Source: Anisakis pegreffii (lineage: Eukaryota; Nematoda; Chromadorea; Rhabditida; Anisakidae). From it: DNA of 64,000 bases. The position numbers were made by a program, and so were the translations under genes. The notes under the pieces were generated by a model that was not told the origin of the DNA, did not search any database, and saw nothing but the letters and a program-made list of their open reading frames with translations. Position 1 is the first letter of the stretch, and the number at the start of each line of letters is the position of its first letter. Positions 1-13,547 of the stretch are shown here, one piece after another. The stretch lies in assembly GCA_035041965.1 (NCBI GenBank), contig JAPYMA010002771.1, forward strand, positions 248,001-312,000, given 5' to 3'.

Positions 1-1
1 A

Positions 2-3000
2 CATTCATTGGTACAGTTTTTGGATCAAGAACGTAAATTGGACGCGATATCGCACCATCGACGGCTCTTCTCGGAACATGAGGCATGTCTTTGTGATGCA
101 CTCTCCAATGATTACAACAAGAGAATGAAGACACTTAATTGATTCAGAAAGTGATCCGTGAGCAAGAGCAAGCCGATGACCCGGAAATCGAAAATAAGAT
201 CCGCTCGAGTGATATGGACTGCCTGACGGCTGGGAGCTTCGCGAACAATCGCGATCCTTACCTCGTTTCGTACACCGTCTTCGATCCACTCGAAGAGTTG
301 CTTGCTTTTATGATTTGCTTTGCTATTATTTGTTCTATTTATTCCTTCACATAACTATTAATTCAGCTTGGAATATATGATTGGATTAGTGCGGGATGTG
401 AATGAGGATATAACGCATGAAATTCCGTATTGTACGTCGGATTTGCCGTTTAGTATGTATGCTTTCGAACATCTTTCTGTGAGTTTTGTTTCATTCATTA
501 ATCTGAGTATTTGTTGTTTTGGTGAGAGTTTGTGTTTGGATGGATTGGGGATATAAATGTGTGAGGTGTTGAAGGGAATGCAGCAACGTGATTCGCTGTC
601 ATCGCCGTACGAATACGAACTGCAGAAAGCGTTACCTTCAAGATTTCGCATCGTCGATTTTGCACATTACGTTGCTGTCACGTTGAAGAAGGTTGTTATA
701 CTCTCGTTTTACCTGGGCATTTGTTTGCTTGAAACGATGGATACGCATCGGATCAGAATTGATTGAGTTATCATTTTGTTTTATTCTAGGAGCCGATGAG
801 CGCACCGTTATTGAATTTAGCAGCGCTTTATTGGCGAATAAAAGGCGATGCTAAGAATGCAATCGAATGTCTCAGACGATCACTTCACTATTCAACGCAG
901 TTAGTGTGCATGTCTTTTGATTGTGCATTTGGTACATTCAAAATTTGGGGTTTTATGCATTTGTTCATTTGATATTGGATGGTGCTTAGCAGTAATAAGT
1001 GAAACGCTCGATTTTTTTGCAGTGACAAACGAGCTCGAGCGATGTTCGCATTAGGCAATTTGCTGCATCGAGCCGGGCATTCTTCGGACGCTGTTATTCT
1101 TTATCAGGTATGGTGCATTATGTATTTATTTTGAATGCTCATGAAGATTTCTCGTCACCTCCTCAGCGGACATTAATAGTCTTAATGTGATTGCAGTTGG
1201 TGATGAATGAAGTGAAGAATGCGAATTTGCATATGGCAATGGGCGATGCATTGACAGTGATTCAGAATCGTACTGAGGCAATCGTAGAGTACGAGCAGGC
1301 ATTAGCGATCGATGCGAGTCTCGAGAGTGCATCGATTAAGGCAGCGGCTTTGAAATGCGATCTGAAGTTGATCGATGCCATGGAGAAACAACACAGGAAT
1401 TTATTGAGTACAATTTCGGAGAAGACGAATTATAATAATAGGTGAATTGAGATTGATATAAGACGGGTCAATGAAATGAGATCGAGATGTGGAATGAATG
1501 GAGTGTTGCAGATTTGAGTTGGTGAAAATGTTGGAGGAGAACGTTCGCAGGAATGTGTTGGATACGGATGGTAAACTGCAATCTGCGTTGATCTATGAGT
1601 TCTTCACGTTCGGCACACTTCCGTACGTGACGTGTCGAACTGTGAAGCAACAAGACGATCGTTTGGGAATGCACTGTGGTGTTAGTGACTTGCGCAGGTA
1701 TAGGACGATGATCAGCGAGAAGCATCTGAAGATGTTCGACGCTGCACGACGGAGCGCTATGCTTATCAATGAAACATCGCATTGGTATGATGGCGATATG
1801 AGTTTAGTGCAAGAAGAAGACGACGACAAGGAACTGAATGAATTCTTAACGGGTTTAGAGCCATTCAAAGGCATGGATTGGGATGAACCCACCGAAGAGC
1901 GCATGTACCCACGCAAAATGTGAGTATCACTTCGGGAATTGATCTTTAAAATTTTTTGGATGAATTGGTGCTTTGAAATAATGAACAGTTATTGTCGAAG
2001 ACATGCAAGTAAGCTGGGATTGCAGTGAAAGTTCGACGAGTAAGTTGTTGGAACGGTATTTGAGTGGTGAATGGCCAAACAAGACGTTGTGTGAGGCGAA
2101 CCGATGGCATTATTCGATGCCATCTGCTGATAATTTACCGCAATTGTTCATGAGCCCTGAAAATAAAGGATTTTGGTTCGTCATAATGTTCATTTTCTTC
2201 AAATGATATTTTATTCTTCATTCGACCTGTCAATGAATCAATTCAAAACTGAATAATCCCACCCGTCATGTTTCACGTAGTCAGTTTCAGTGTATCAGAT
2301 CTGCTGAACAAATATCTTGGCTTATCAACGCACAAGCAGCATCCATTGCCATGGGCACTGCCTCGATGTGACAGCTTCATTCGGGATGAACCGCTATCGT
2401 CAATGTTCAAACTGCCCGGCGTTGTGCACGCTGCATCCCGACGCCGTTCAATCAGATTCGCCGAGGAGAGACTCCGATCGACGTTCGTCAGTCTGGTCGG
2501 CACCCGTGCCACACAAGCCGATGTCGCGCAGCGTATCAAAACACTTCTCACCTACAACATCGGTCCCAAGTGGATCGCACTGAACCTGGCCGCACTCTAT
2601 TGGCGTGTTGTTGGTGTCCCACACGAAGCGATCGAGTGTCTTCGAGCTGCATTACACTTCCAACCGGAACGTCACGCAGATGTGGCGTTGACACAGCTGG
2701 CGCAGTTGGTGATACGAACAGCGTCGGAACGAGAGCATTTGAGAGATGCAGTGGCCTTGTTGAATACGGCAATTCACGTCGATCCGAATGAACCGTTGAC
2801 GCACTTCTTGAATGGCTTAATCGAGATTCTGCAAGGCAATAACGCACTTGCAATGGCTTATATTCGTGCTGCAGTCATACTCGACCCACTCTTCCAGCCA
2901 GCCGTTGACCTATTGCACACACTCAAGTGTGCATCAAAGGTTTTATTTTTTGTGGGGAGTATTGGATCGTGGTCTACTTGTTTTATATATTTGAGGATGA

Positions 3001-5354
3001 GAACAAGCTATCGTCGGGTGTGCGAGTTGAAGTGCGATGTTGCTCACGTTTAGAGCCGAATATCTTTTGCATTGTTGCATCTGGTGAATGTTTTAAAGCA
3101 CATCAACATGGCGCTTATGAAGCCGTTCTTTGTGCTTCAGCAAATGATAATGCGGTAATTATCTTTGTTATTAATTCATTTGAAGACGATCATAATAGCT
3201 TTCTGTCTTCTTTCAGAATATTTGTAAACGAGTCAGCCCCGCTGTAGCGTTCATCGCATCCGCATTAGTTCCGTCCAACGTGCAAGGTTACACTTGATTG
3301 TTGTTGTTTGTACACTTTTTGCAGATTTCATTTTGTTCATTTACAGTTGATGATTGAAGTTATTAGGGTATTGTTGTTTGAGAGAATGACTTGTTCTAGA
3401 TGCACGAGAGTTGGATGAAGTGGAGGTACACGATCATGAGAGTGCGGCGGATAGATTCGATGAGTTACATATTGATACGTCCGATGAGGTGCGCTATTTG
3501 ACCTCATCCTCTGGCGATGCAATATTTGCTTATTTAACAATTCGATCGATTCACTGCATTGAAAGCAAATGACATTCATCAATTGATCCTGAACTTGTTT
3601 AGTTATTTATTTTAATGAATTCACTTCAGATAGCACTGGATTATGGCGCAGATCAATCGTTGAAAAAGATTCGTGAACAATTTCAGCCTTCGATCACTTC
3701 GATGAGTCAAACGCAAGTAATGATTTATCTGATTTGTTGACATTTTGCAGTGGCAGTTCTTCATTGGGTACAGAGGGCAGTCGAGCTGTTGCAGGTGCTT
3801 TATGCTGGTGCAAGACGTGTAATCGCTCAACAGACTGACGAAGAAGTTTGGCAGGAAGAAGTTCTCGTACGCATTGTGCCTTTTCCCGAGGTTATTTTCG
3901 TTCATTTGGTGTTCGCATTTTGTGACTTTCAATTATTTTTCCGTTATATTGAGAAAATTTAAAATGTTCTCAATTTATTGCAGAATGCTTTATCGTTATC
4001 ACAAATGTCCGATCGTCGTCAGATGCTCGCATACGATATTGAACTTCCCGAGGTAGGAACTGATCGATCAGTGCCGAAACTTTATCATTTTCTGATAGCT
4101 CAAAGAAGATGTTAGCTTTAAGATTACCATTTTTTAGGTATTGCCTTTGCCGTTGAAAGAACAAATCAAACTAGGTCTTCAATACTTCCCACCCGCAAAA
4201 ACGTCAGATCCGAATTTTTGTAGCAATGTCAAAATGGTCAGTCAAGTTTCTTTTCTATAGACTTTGTTGTTTGCAAATGTAGAAGAAAAAGATTTGCGAG
4301 TTTTTTCTGATTATTTGTTATTGGGTGTTTGTTCGAGGATGGTTTATGAATGGCCGATTGGATGGGGTGGTGTTTTTGCAGAGCATATCAATGCTGCATG
4401 AACAAACCACATCGACGTGGGTATCAGTGACTGCAAAGGGCGTTGGACTTGAGCAGTACATGGATCTGAGTAATCCAGCTCCGGAAATCGCTGGATTCGA
4501 GCCGAACTGTCCAGATCTGGATAAACCGTCACCGTTGCGAACGTTCGACCATCTGCCCGCTTATCATCTGCGTGAACAGTTCATCTTTTACAAACCCGAA
4601 AAAGCACTTACCGATGTAAGTGATTGATGGTTATGGTGTCGAATCTAATGAGTACTGCTCTTGAAGGCGTTTCAAAGTTTGGGCAATGAAAGGGAACGAA
4701 TCGAACATGTTGCTGGTCGATTGATGATCGCCATGAAGGTGTCGAAGTTAACACCGAACCTGAGCAGTGAGTGATACTTATTGATCTAGTTGTCTGCTTA
4801 AGATACTATTTGTTAACAATCACTTCAGAGGATCAAGACGGCGGTGTTCATTGGACGTTGTCTACAGCATCGACGCTGTATTGGCGAGTGAAGGGCGATG
4901 CGGTGAATGCTCTGAAGTGCTTGAGACATTCTCTGAACAACGCTCCTTCTGATATGAAGGTTCAATTCATCTCTGTTGCGTTTGCTGATGGAAGAAGTGC
5001 AATTTCATTTGATTTAGGATGTTGCTTTGGTGAGTATGGCGAATATATACCATCAAGCGGGTCTTTTACACAGCGCGCTGATCGCAGGAGGAGCGGCATT
5101 AGGCATATCACCGAAACTCGTGGCCATTCACTTCACACTGGCCAATATCTACGCAACCATGGTCGGTTTCTGTGGTACAAGTGTTTGTTTTATAGGTCAT
5201 GCTTGAATGATGTTTCTTTGATTTTCAGGGCGATTATGAGCATGCTTTACAGTTCTATTATTCAACACTGTCGTTACAGTCCAACTTCAAACCTGCCAAA
5301 GAGCGTATTCGAGCAATTTATTGTCACACGGGGAACAGCTCCCCTTTTCAGTGA
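2..5354 (+). CDS. ttc17: TTC17 orthologue (tetratricopeptide repeat protein 17), 5'-partial
   Basis: Multi-exon gene read through about 18 spliced exons. The 5' end lies outside the window; the stop is TGA at 5352-5354. Known role: TTC17 is a TPR protein linked to actin polymerisation and ciliogenesis. Seen here: three TPR-like blocks each with the TTC17 signature LYWR followed by a CLR motif: LNLAALYWRIKGDAK at about 800-850, LNLAALYWRVVG at 2580-2615 and STASTLYWRVKGDAV at 4862-4900. PENKGF at 2155-2175 matches the vertebrate PPENKG motif. The C-terminal region around 5030-5350 (DVALVSMANIYHQAG, ending NSSPFQ) also matches. Order and spacing follow vertebrate TTC17 from its first TPR block to its end. 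Clear exons include 1498-1919, about 2290-2930, 4381-4617 and 5229-5354. The exons at 3030-3060 and 3750-3890 are weakly conserved and their frames are unsure. The intron near 296-366 appears to use a GC donor. Downstream neighbour is on the opposite strand (tail to tail). Confidence 0.9.
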
Positions 5355-5968
5355 AACTTGTACCGTGATTTTAGTCTGCGTGGATAAAGGAGAAGAAGAA
5401 ATGATCGTTGAGATATTCGGTTGATCTCGTGGAGGAGAGGAAAATTATTTCGTATGTATAGTATATGATCAACTGTGATATTGAGTGCTTATCATGAAAT
5501 ATACGTGTATTGTTGTGTAGATGAATGTTGTTTGCTCACCCTTTGAAACATTTATTGTTATTGTCATTACTTCACTAATGATCAGTACCTTTCGCTAGTG
5601 AATTCAATTCATCTTGTTTTGCATTGCATTTGGAGATGTATTCGAGTGGAATTTGCTGTTCCATTCTTATGGTGAATGTATGTTTTTATATGTTAAAATA
5701 TTCACTCTCATATTCTGTTTTGATCGTGAACACTTTCAATCATTATGTGCTGATATGTTGGGTGATTTAGTGGCGGGTCGTTGCGTTAGAAAGAGATTTG
5801 TTCAGATCGTTAGGCAACACCTATATCACGATTTCCAGTTATTGCAAATGTTTATTATATACACAGATAATGCAATTCACGAACTCATATTGTTTTGTCA
5901 CAATTGAACATTCGTTGGTAGCAGGTGATAACAACAGCATAAATAAGAGTGTGTTTTTGAGTGGTTGT
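5355..5968. other. Convergent intergenic region between TTC17 and the small membrane protein
   Basis: AT-rich, with no exon bearing both splice sites and no recognisable coding. It presumably holds the 3' UTRs of the two converging genes. Short open frames here have no family likeness. Confidence 0.5.
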
Positions 5969-6822
5969 CTAATTTGAAGTTTTAACGTCGGAAAGCATCG
6001 TAGTGGAGTTTGTGACAGGGCTGGTGCGCGTATTGTCGTCGGAGACTGTTTCCATCGAGGTGGTAGTGGCCTCGGTTGTTTGCGTGTTCGTGTTCGGTGC
6101 TGTTGAGCCACGTTCTGTGGACTCAATCGTTTCGGTAGCAACACTGGATAATTCACTTTTATTGTCGTCTTCCTTCGCTACACGTTCACGTTTGCATGCT
6201 TTGCGTTTCGTATCATTATCCCCTTTCGGTATACCTTCACGTTGTGTCTTCTCGCTGATTTCGGGAAACTCTTCTCGCATACGCTAAAAGCAGTTGATTC
6301 AGTGCTTTTGGAATGAATCTTGGAGAGAATTTGAAATGTTACACAAACCTTAATGAAGAGATCCGTCGATTCCTTCTCTTCAGCTGCATCAAGATCTGCT
6401 TTTTTACTCAGTTCAATGGTGATGCTTGTTTGTGATGCCTTTCGTTTCGTTTGCGACGTAAGCGTTTCCTTACTCAGCGAATGATATAGTCTGTCGAGCT
6501 TCTGCAACCATTTCAGTTTCACAATATACCACGAGGAGATAAGATGGATGGTATCCTATTTGCGAGGTGAGAGTGCCTCCACCCATGGGTATGGTGAGGG
6601 CATGAGTATGATAGGTTTCGAGATAGACGAAAACAAAAATACCTGTACAATGATATCGTCGAGATCTTCATTCATTTCTTGACTTCCGCTTGATTTTTTA
6701 TTATGATTTCGAGAGGACGGTCGTCTTTTTAGGTAGAAAAATATGCAAAACGCTCCAACAATTGCCATCGCGAATATAACAACTATCGCAATAGCGATCA
6801 TCGCAAATTGTAGCGGTGTCAT
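5969..6822 (-). CDS. Small single-pass membrane protein with charged tail, unknown function
   Basis: Three exons in consistent phase: 6822-6643, 6501-6349 and 6283-5969, giving 215 residues. Residues about 5-32 (FAMIAIAIVVIFAMAIVGAF and on) form one strong hydrophobic helix directly after the start. It is followed by KRRPSSRNHNKK, a positive stop-transfer, so the N-terminus probably faces out and the rest is cytoplasmic. The middle is Lys/Glu-rich (LSKKADLDAAEEKEST) and the C-terminal third is Thr/Ser/Asn-rich and disordered (TTEATTTSMETVSDDN). Donors are AG|GTATTT and AG|GTTTGT; acceptors are TTGCAG and TTTTAG. I do not recognise the family; it may be nematode-specific. A TTTAAG eleven bases before the ATG could be a trans-splice acceptor, weakly. 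Confidence 0.7.
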
Positions 6823-8109
6823 CCGCTTCTCTTAAATTTTAATTGCTTTCTTATGTGTTTCTGAATGAGCATGTCGAGACTCAGCCGTTTGGCGCAGAAA
6901 GCAGTGATGAAAAGACTTACGATAAGTTGACTCGTTTTGACTATCTGCAACTGCCTCACTCAGAGAATTGCTTTTGCATTGTTTCTAAGGTTAGCGGTGC
7001 ACTTTTTGGATGATTCTCGAGGGGACCATCCACCAGAGCTACCCGCTGGAAATCGATTGATTTATACAATTGAATTTGCACAATATTCAGTGGAGTATTC
7101 ATTACGATCCAATCGATCAAGAATGTTAATTGAAGAGCGATTTAACCTCGGAAGACGGATCCGGTTCATCTGCTTTAATTATTCCAATTTTTTCAAATGT
7201 TCGTCCACAAATCTCTGATAGTGTATCGTCATCGACGACCGAAAATTTATCCGTGTTTCGGAAATAGTGCACCTTTTTTAGCAAGCACTTTTCAGTTCAT
7301 CGATCTGTCTACGAAATATCATTATCATCATGTTCAGAGCACTATTCATATTCATCGATCTGCCAACGAAATATCATTATCATCATGTTCAGAGCACTAT
7401 TCATATTCATCGAATTCCCATTTTTACTTCGCAAAGTTCCAAAACTTTCCCCGCTGCAAATGCAATTATTTCGGAAAGAGGCGATGAAATCAGTATCAGT
7501 GAACCTATGTGACTTACAAGCTTCAAGTTCATCGCATGTAATTCAACCGTTTTAGATCCTCTAGTGTTATAATTCCTATTGAACGTCGATGCTACGAACA
7601 CTGATAATAAATAACACGAATGTAATAATAACGACCGCACCTCTTACTAACTTCATTACAAAATAACGTTGCGATGCAATAGTCACTCTTGAAATAATTT
7701 CTCTTATGCTAATTTCAATTACGTTTTGATCAGAAACCGAAACGAGCATACAACTCTGTCGTTTTTCTTCATATCACTCGTTGCAAGGCGCATCTGATTG
7801 TGGGAGTGCCATATCAATCCCCGTATGCCTCAGTAGACAGGAAACGCATTTTCGTCACAATCTCAGATGAGGAGTGTATAGATTGATGTAAAGACTGGAA
7901 ATAAAACACACTGAATTTGTTGTTGATTTATTCATTTATTGCATTGATCATACAGTGCCTTATCATCGATTACGTTTACATATTACTTTTTTACATAAGC
8001 ATACGGATTGCAGTATTGGAATCAGTGTGAGTGAATTAGGTAATAGTATTCGAGAGATTATTCTGAGATTTGCTTGTGCCGATCGTTGCGTCGTGAGATA
8101 TTCAAGCGC
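6823..8109. other. Gene-free stretch upstream of the small membrane protein
   Basis: Apart from the 55 bp tandem repeat nothing coding was found. It should include the promoter of the 6822 gene and the 3' UTR of the metalloproteinase; an AATAAA lies at 7900-7905 on the plus strand but is not assigned. Confidence 0.4.
7301..7410. repeat. Tandem repeat, two copies of 55 bp
   Basis: A 55 bp unit starting CGATCTG and containing ACGAAATATCATTATCATCA repeats at 7301-7355 and 7356-7410 with about two mismatches. It lies between the small membrane protein and the metalloproteinase, with no sign of coding. Confidence 0.85.
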
Positions 8110-11100
8110 TCATTGACAGTTCAAATAGGCCCGCAGAGGGACTGCTTTGCCCACTGGTCGTCTCTGTTGAACGTCATATTTGTAAACGTGGCTGTTTGTG
8201 AATATTATTATCTCATTACCATCCACTATTGCACCTGTAAATGCACTTGAATGAAGCTTTGCAATATCGTATTTTCAAGTCAAAGGTTGAATTGACGGTT
8301 GGTTCAGATGAAAAACTTTTAGCAATGCTATAGCTTTCGTTTGAAACTTCCTATTAACAATCAGTGACTTACCGCGAAGTGGTTGGTTGGGAAAATTTTC
8401 GAAATATTTGTAGATTTTGTCCTGAAATGTCGCCTTATTCCAATATTCATCGTAAACAGCAAAGTCATGAGCCTGCAAGGAAGATGCTTCGATTGGAATT
8501 AAAATGAGCGTCGGAATGTGAACGAATTGTAGAGAAAACTACGTACATTGACGAGGACTTGACGTCCATCAGCCCAAACAAACGCACCCATCGGACTGAA
8601 GTCTAACGTTGCCGGTAATCGTTTTGGGTAGTGCTGCTCTAAAGTGAATCCACCTTTTGAATGACTGTACGCGTAAACCTGGGAATATCGATAAGTCAGA
8701 AGACATTATCAAACGGGAAAGGAATTGAATGAGATAGACTTCAGTGAATATATTAACCTGGCCATGTTGGAATAAAAGAGTTGTATGAGTTTTAGGTACG
8801 GTTAGTGCTGCTTGAACATAGGGAGGACTCTTGGGGAAGAGTTGCTTCAGAGAGTAGACCTTGACGACATGATCTTTCGAGATCTTGTACACTTTGCTGC
8901 CACTGAACAGGTATTCGGCACCATCAACTGCAACTTTTAATATCGATGAGCGAGTGTCGAAGAAGGGGTTCGCTTGGAGACTCTCACCGGTCGTGATGCC
9001 ATCCACATCTTGTGGACACGATGGCTCGTCACTGCTTTCATCAGCATCATCTGTATCCAAGATCAGCACATCAGAGTCGCTCGAACGCCACCCGGAATCT
9101 TCTGGCTGTCCTCCAGCACTCCCTGAAGTCACTTCATCGTAACCGAATCCGAACAAACTCTTGATGCGATCAAAAAATCCTCCGTCACCTGAAACGTCTC
9201 TGCTCGTTGGGTGAATGAAGCTTGACCAAACTCAAGGCAAATCGCATGTTCAGAAATGAAACTGCTTAAGAAATCTGAAAATTTGGAAAATGCCCGGCAA
9301 CACAGAATGCAACATGATGTGAAGTGACCGTGACTCGAGGATCCTCTTGAACCATCGAACGACGGCGGTCTGGTTGGTTGACTTGTCGGCACGAAAGTGC
9401 CATCAGGTTTCAGTGCAGGAGGTGAGCCAATTCTTGGACCTAGAAAATTTCACACCTTCAACTGTAGTTCTCCGAGAAATCAGAATTGACACGTTCGAAG
9501 TAACGCTCGAAATAATATTTCGCATCTAAAAGACTATACGAAAGTTCCTTTAGCAATTCCAGATCAACGATTAATGTGTTTGCAACATACCGTAAATCTC
9601 TTGAATCTTCGTGATATCATCAGGGGTCAATCGAGGCATTTTATAGCGGCCGTAAGCGTCAACAGTTTCTTGGTAGAACGGTGCCATGATCGCGTTTTCA
9701 TCCCTCGAATGATCCAATCCAAGGGTATGTCCAGACTCGTGGATTGCAACACTCAGCAGATCCGTATAGTCATATCTACAATGTCTTTTACGATCTGATT
9801 ATTGCATCAATTGAAGGTTCAGTCCAATACTTGCATTGCATTTGTCCGTCAATCATTAATTGAGAATTCATCGATCAAATCGCTCATCAGTCCACTAACT
9901 CAACGATCAAATAAAAGTGTTGCTTGCAAACAAACCGCGATATTCTGTCCGCATCCATCAACACCCAATTTTCATCTTCGTCGAAATGCAGCATTCCGTT
10001 CGGTGGCATTGTAGCATGAGCGAGCACGCCACCTTAATTCTCGTTCATCATCTCTTTTTAGTCTCAACTCCAAAAATTCCAGCAGAGCATTGCAAGCTCA
10101 TTCGCTCAGATCCACCAATAAATCTCTGTCTGATTTCATTTGCTCATAAACAGATTCACTTGAAAAACCCTTGAGCACCGTTGGATGTACTCGATAATTG
10201 CGTTACTTTTACTCGAAGTTTCAGAAAACGGTCGAATGGAAATTTGAAGAGCAGTCAGTGATCGCAACGGATATGGGATTGCGTACCTCGACCGTCAAAT
10301 GGCCATGGGTCACCGTGACTTTGTGCTGCGAAACGTATTTTAATATCACCCCCGTGCGGTACTTCGATGAAGTTGAGTGGTGTTACTGCTGACCACATTG
10401 CGAACGCTTGACTCATGGCACGACTGTAAATGATTGTTGTTTTGAATCATTCCGAGAAATACTTCCGTTTCAAATGATTTAATTTCCTGAACAGTTTATT
10501 TCAAAAGAAATTTTGTTTGCATCAAAAAGTGAAGAATCAACCGAATATCGTTGTGAGGTAGATCGTTGGAGTACGACTGAATTGAATAGGTCAAATCATT
10601 TTTGTGCCATTTGAAGTGAGATCCTGCAATAGACGATCGATAGATTCGTTTCGACTATTATGAGGCTCAAAATTGATTAATAGGTTCGAGAAAAGGAATG
10701 AAAGAATCATTTTCATTTGAAGAACGTTAAAGGGAAAACGAATATTATCGGAAAGGTTGATTGCGTGACAACTTATTGAGGAATATTCTATGATGAGTGG
10801 AGAGTGAACTGGACTCTGATGAACAGACCTCGTCCTCGTGCTCGTCCCCAAGAGATAGCCGCTACATCAGGAACACCGCACCGAGGCTGAGCCATCTTCT
10901 CTCTCGTCTCATCGTCCAACTCACCGGTTTGTCGTAATCCAGCGAATTCTTGGAATTTTCTGTGCAAATGCAAATCAAATTATATTGTGACAGCATTTGT
11001 CAACAAGTTCAGTTATCTGCTGTGAATACATGTTGAATTCGTTGGTAACACCAAAATTAGAGAGTCCTTACATCAGTGCGTCTTTCATCGTCGAAAATCC

Positions 11101-11586
11101 CACGTCCCGGTCAAGACCCACACTTCCTGGTGGCACGGCCGCGAGTTGTACATTGCTTGTTGATACATAACCAAACTTGGTCAAATACTTCTGAACAATC
11201 GCTCGCTTGTTATCATGAAAACGTTTGCATCAAAGCAATAAGCTGTTTATATCTCAGTTCTCGTTGGTCTCATCATATTGATACCTCAACTTACTATCGT
11301 CGATCTTTCGTGTTGATGGTTCAGATATCTATCATATGGGCAGCATTCGTAAAAAAGCACTTTTTTGATGGTTTATTGGATCAGTTGACCGATTTTTGAT
11401 CAGACTCAACATTTTGAGAATATTAGTTCGATTGGCACGTTAAAAGTGCGTTTTGCCAGGCACTGATTAAGTGACCATAGTAATAATAATTCTTTAAAAT
11501 ACTGATTCACTCACCTTTGCGTCAGCGTCGGATATCGGTTTATGGGCATGTTGTTTTTTACAAATGCATTTTTGAACTGAGAGCAA
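8110..11586 (-). CDS. Secreted hemopexin-type matrix metalloproteinase (matrixin), 5' end unresolved
   Basis: Zinc endopeptidase of the MMP family, which cleaves extracellular matrix. Exons read on the minus strand in consistent phase: 11586-11515 (ISDADAK), the propeptide exon from 11190 (KYLTKFGYV), then the cysteine switch PRCGVPD near 10885-10905. The catalytic domain follows: [12 protein letters not shown] near 10600, [13 protein letters not shown] near 10385-10420, and [10 protein letters not shown] near 9965-9995. The zinc site [11 protein letters not shown] lies at about 9715-9750, with Met-turn ENAIMAPF just after. Then come a Pro/Ser-rich hinge near 9345-9440, an acidic linker near 9010-9110 ([11 protein letters not shown]), and four hemopexin-like blades ending in Cys-Gln-stop at 8112-8110. 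The blade-1 Cys (SCPQD) and the terminal Cys match the usual hemopexin disulfide. No C-terminal hydrophobic tail, so probably secreted, not GPI-anchored. The signal-peptide exon upstream of 11586 was not found. Closest relatives are expected among nematode ZMP proteins; which one cannot be said. Confidence 0.9.
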
Positions 11587-11599
11587 CTGTAGTAATAAA

Positions 11600-13547
11600 A
11601 TTAAACAAATTTGAGTATGCTGATTGGAGCGCATTGCTGATATCATGTTATAGCAGCACGTCTACAATAAGCTGTACTTTAAGCATGGCAAATTTGCATG
11701 AATGTTTACTTCAAACGAACACACTGCTGAGAAAGGGCTATAATTTTGGCTCAGCCTAAAACCTTTCACGATTCTATTGGGTGTTGGGCTGAAGTTTAGC
11801 AAGAGGTAGTGGGTCTTAGTAAAGTATGCGATAGCCGAGTATAATATCACAGCAACACAATATTCTGCATGGACTCACACAAAAGTGCATACGCTAAAAT
11901 GGGAATGAAACAAGGAAACTTCAAGAGCGGGTAATAAAAATGAGAGAATTGCGAGGAGGAGATGGGATGATAAATAGTGGATTGGTTATGTGTAAATGAG
12001 AACTGCAAACTTGAAATGATGATTGGAATATTGTGCGTTGGTCATTTGTATCGTTTTTATGAGTGAAATAAGTGCGTGATTCATTGGGGTGCAATGATTA
12101 TTCATGTACATTAACAGAATATTAAACAATGCAATATGAAAAACGAATGGATTTTCGTATAAAAGCGATGATTCAAAATGCATTCGCGTTTTTTGGAAAA
12201 ACATTTGACCCGAAAATGAACCGTTATTTCTTAAGCAAAATTTGTTTTCATGACAAGTAGAAATAGTCAATAATGATTGCTCGCATCAGAAAAATGTTAC
12301 AGAAGAAGCGAGAAAATGGTCGATGGAGGGATGATTTTAAACATATGCACAAGGCAAGCCTATGGCATGAGTTTGATCAAATTTTTGTTGAATTTCTCAG
12401 TTCTTCGAGCAGATACCACGATATTGGACTGAAGTTCGTAAATTATTAGGCAGTAATGAAACAGGGATAATCATTCAAAAAAGAACAATGTTAGTGCTGC
12501 AGTATGCAATGTGCTTGAAGTGAACGTTTACATTGATGTGAATCAACTGAAGAAGTCGGTTTATTTTACGAAGGAAGCGAAAGAAGGAGTTGACATTTTA
12601 GTGATTCATCAGGTCATTAGCCTTCACTAAATCAACAAATGAATACAGTCAAAATCGTATGATCTTAATGTATTTTCGGTCACAAAATTACCGAAACGGT
12701 ATAAAAATGACTCATTAGCAGTATAAAAAATAGAAACCAAGAGGCCATTACTGAATATATTGCACTCTCATAAGATTTTCTTTTTCAACACTCTTTTTTC
12801 ACATCTAACAATGAGTGTTTTTGTTTATTTGGGGTGAGATTCCGTTGCGGTCTACTGAAACAAGCTCTTTATAATACTTTTAACGAATTTTGAAAGCGAT
12901 CCTCTCATAGACTGCATGAAACGATTGTAGCATATGAACTGAAAAAAATAAAAAGCGGAACGATTGCATGACACCACACGAAACTGCCTACTATCATAAT
13001 TACCACATTCAAGGTCTCCAAACTAATCAGTCAAAAATTTACTTTGAAGATGTTTTTCAATATGCTTGAATTGCATACGATAAACTATTATCAAATGCAC
13101 AGACAACCTTAAACACTCACAAATACATTTGTTACACCGTTCTGTCATCTTCATAACTTTCATAAACATAGTTCTTTGCATCTGTTTGAATTCTTTTCAG
13201 TTCATTATCCGGTTTTTCATCCATTGAACGTAATTGTATGACTCGACTCTAGTAGAGCACGTCTGCTATCGCGCACCCATACATAAACACATTGTAAAAC
13301 ACCACTGAGACGGTGAATTTACTCATCATTAAATTTTGATTAAATCATCGCCAGATGAAAAACCTCTCTCATAATTCACCAAAACAAACATAAAAATCAA
13401 CAACTTAGCGAATAGAATGTTTTTTATTTTATCAATGCCTTCTTGTCAAAAGTACATCAATATGACACTAACGAATGCATCATATAAATGTATCTCATTA
13501 TCATTACGATTGTAATTTTATTTTTATCATTATTATTTGCATTGTAT
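11600..13547. other. Gene-free stretch upstream of the metalloproteinase
   Basis: Should contain the missing signal-peptide exon and promoter of the metalloproteinase. AT-rich, with many short stop-limited frames. No family likeness and no large repeat seen. Confidence 0.4.

Noticed and set aside
1593..1916. Minus-strand open frame of about 107 codons opposite the TTC17 exon
   Set aside because: It is antisense to a well-supported exon with matching splice phase and TTC17 likeness; the protein has no family features.
7301..7410. Possible CRISPR-like repeat
   Set aside because: Two directly adjacent 55 bp copies without spacers, in a eukaryotic genome; it is a simple tandem duplication.
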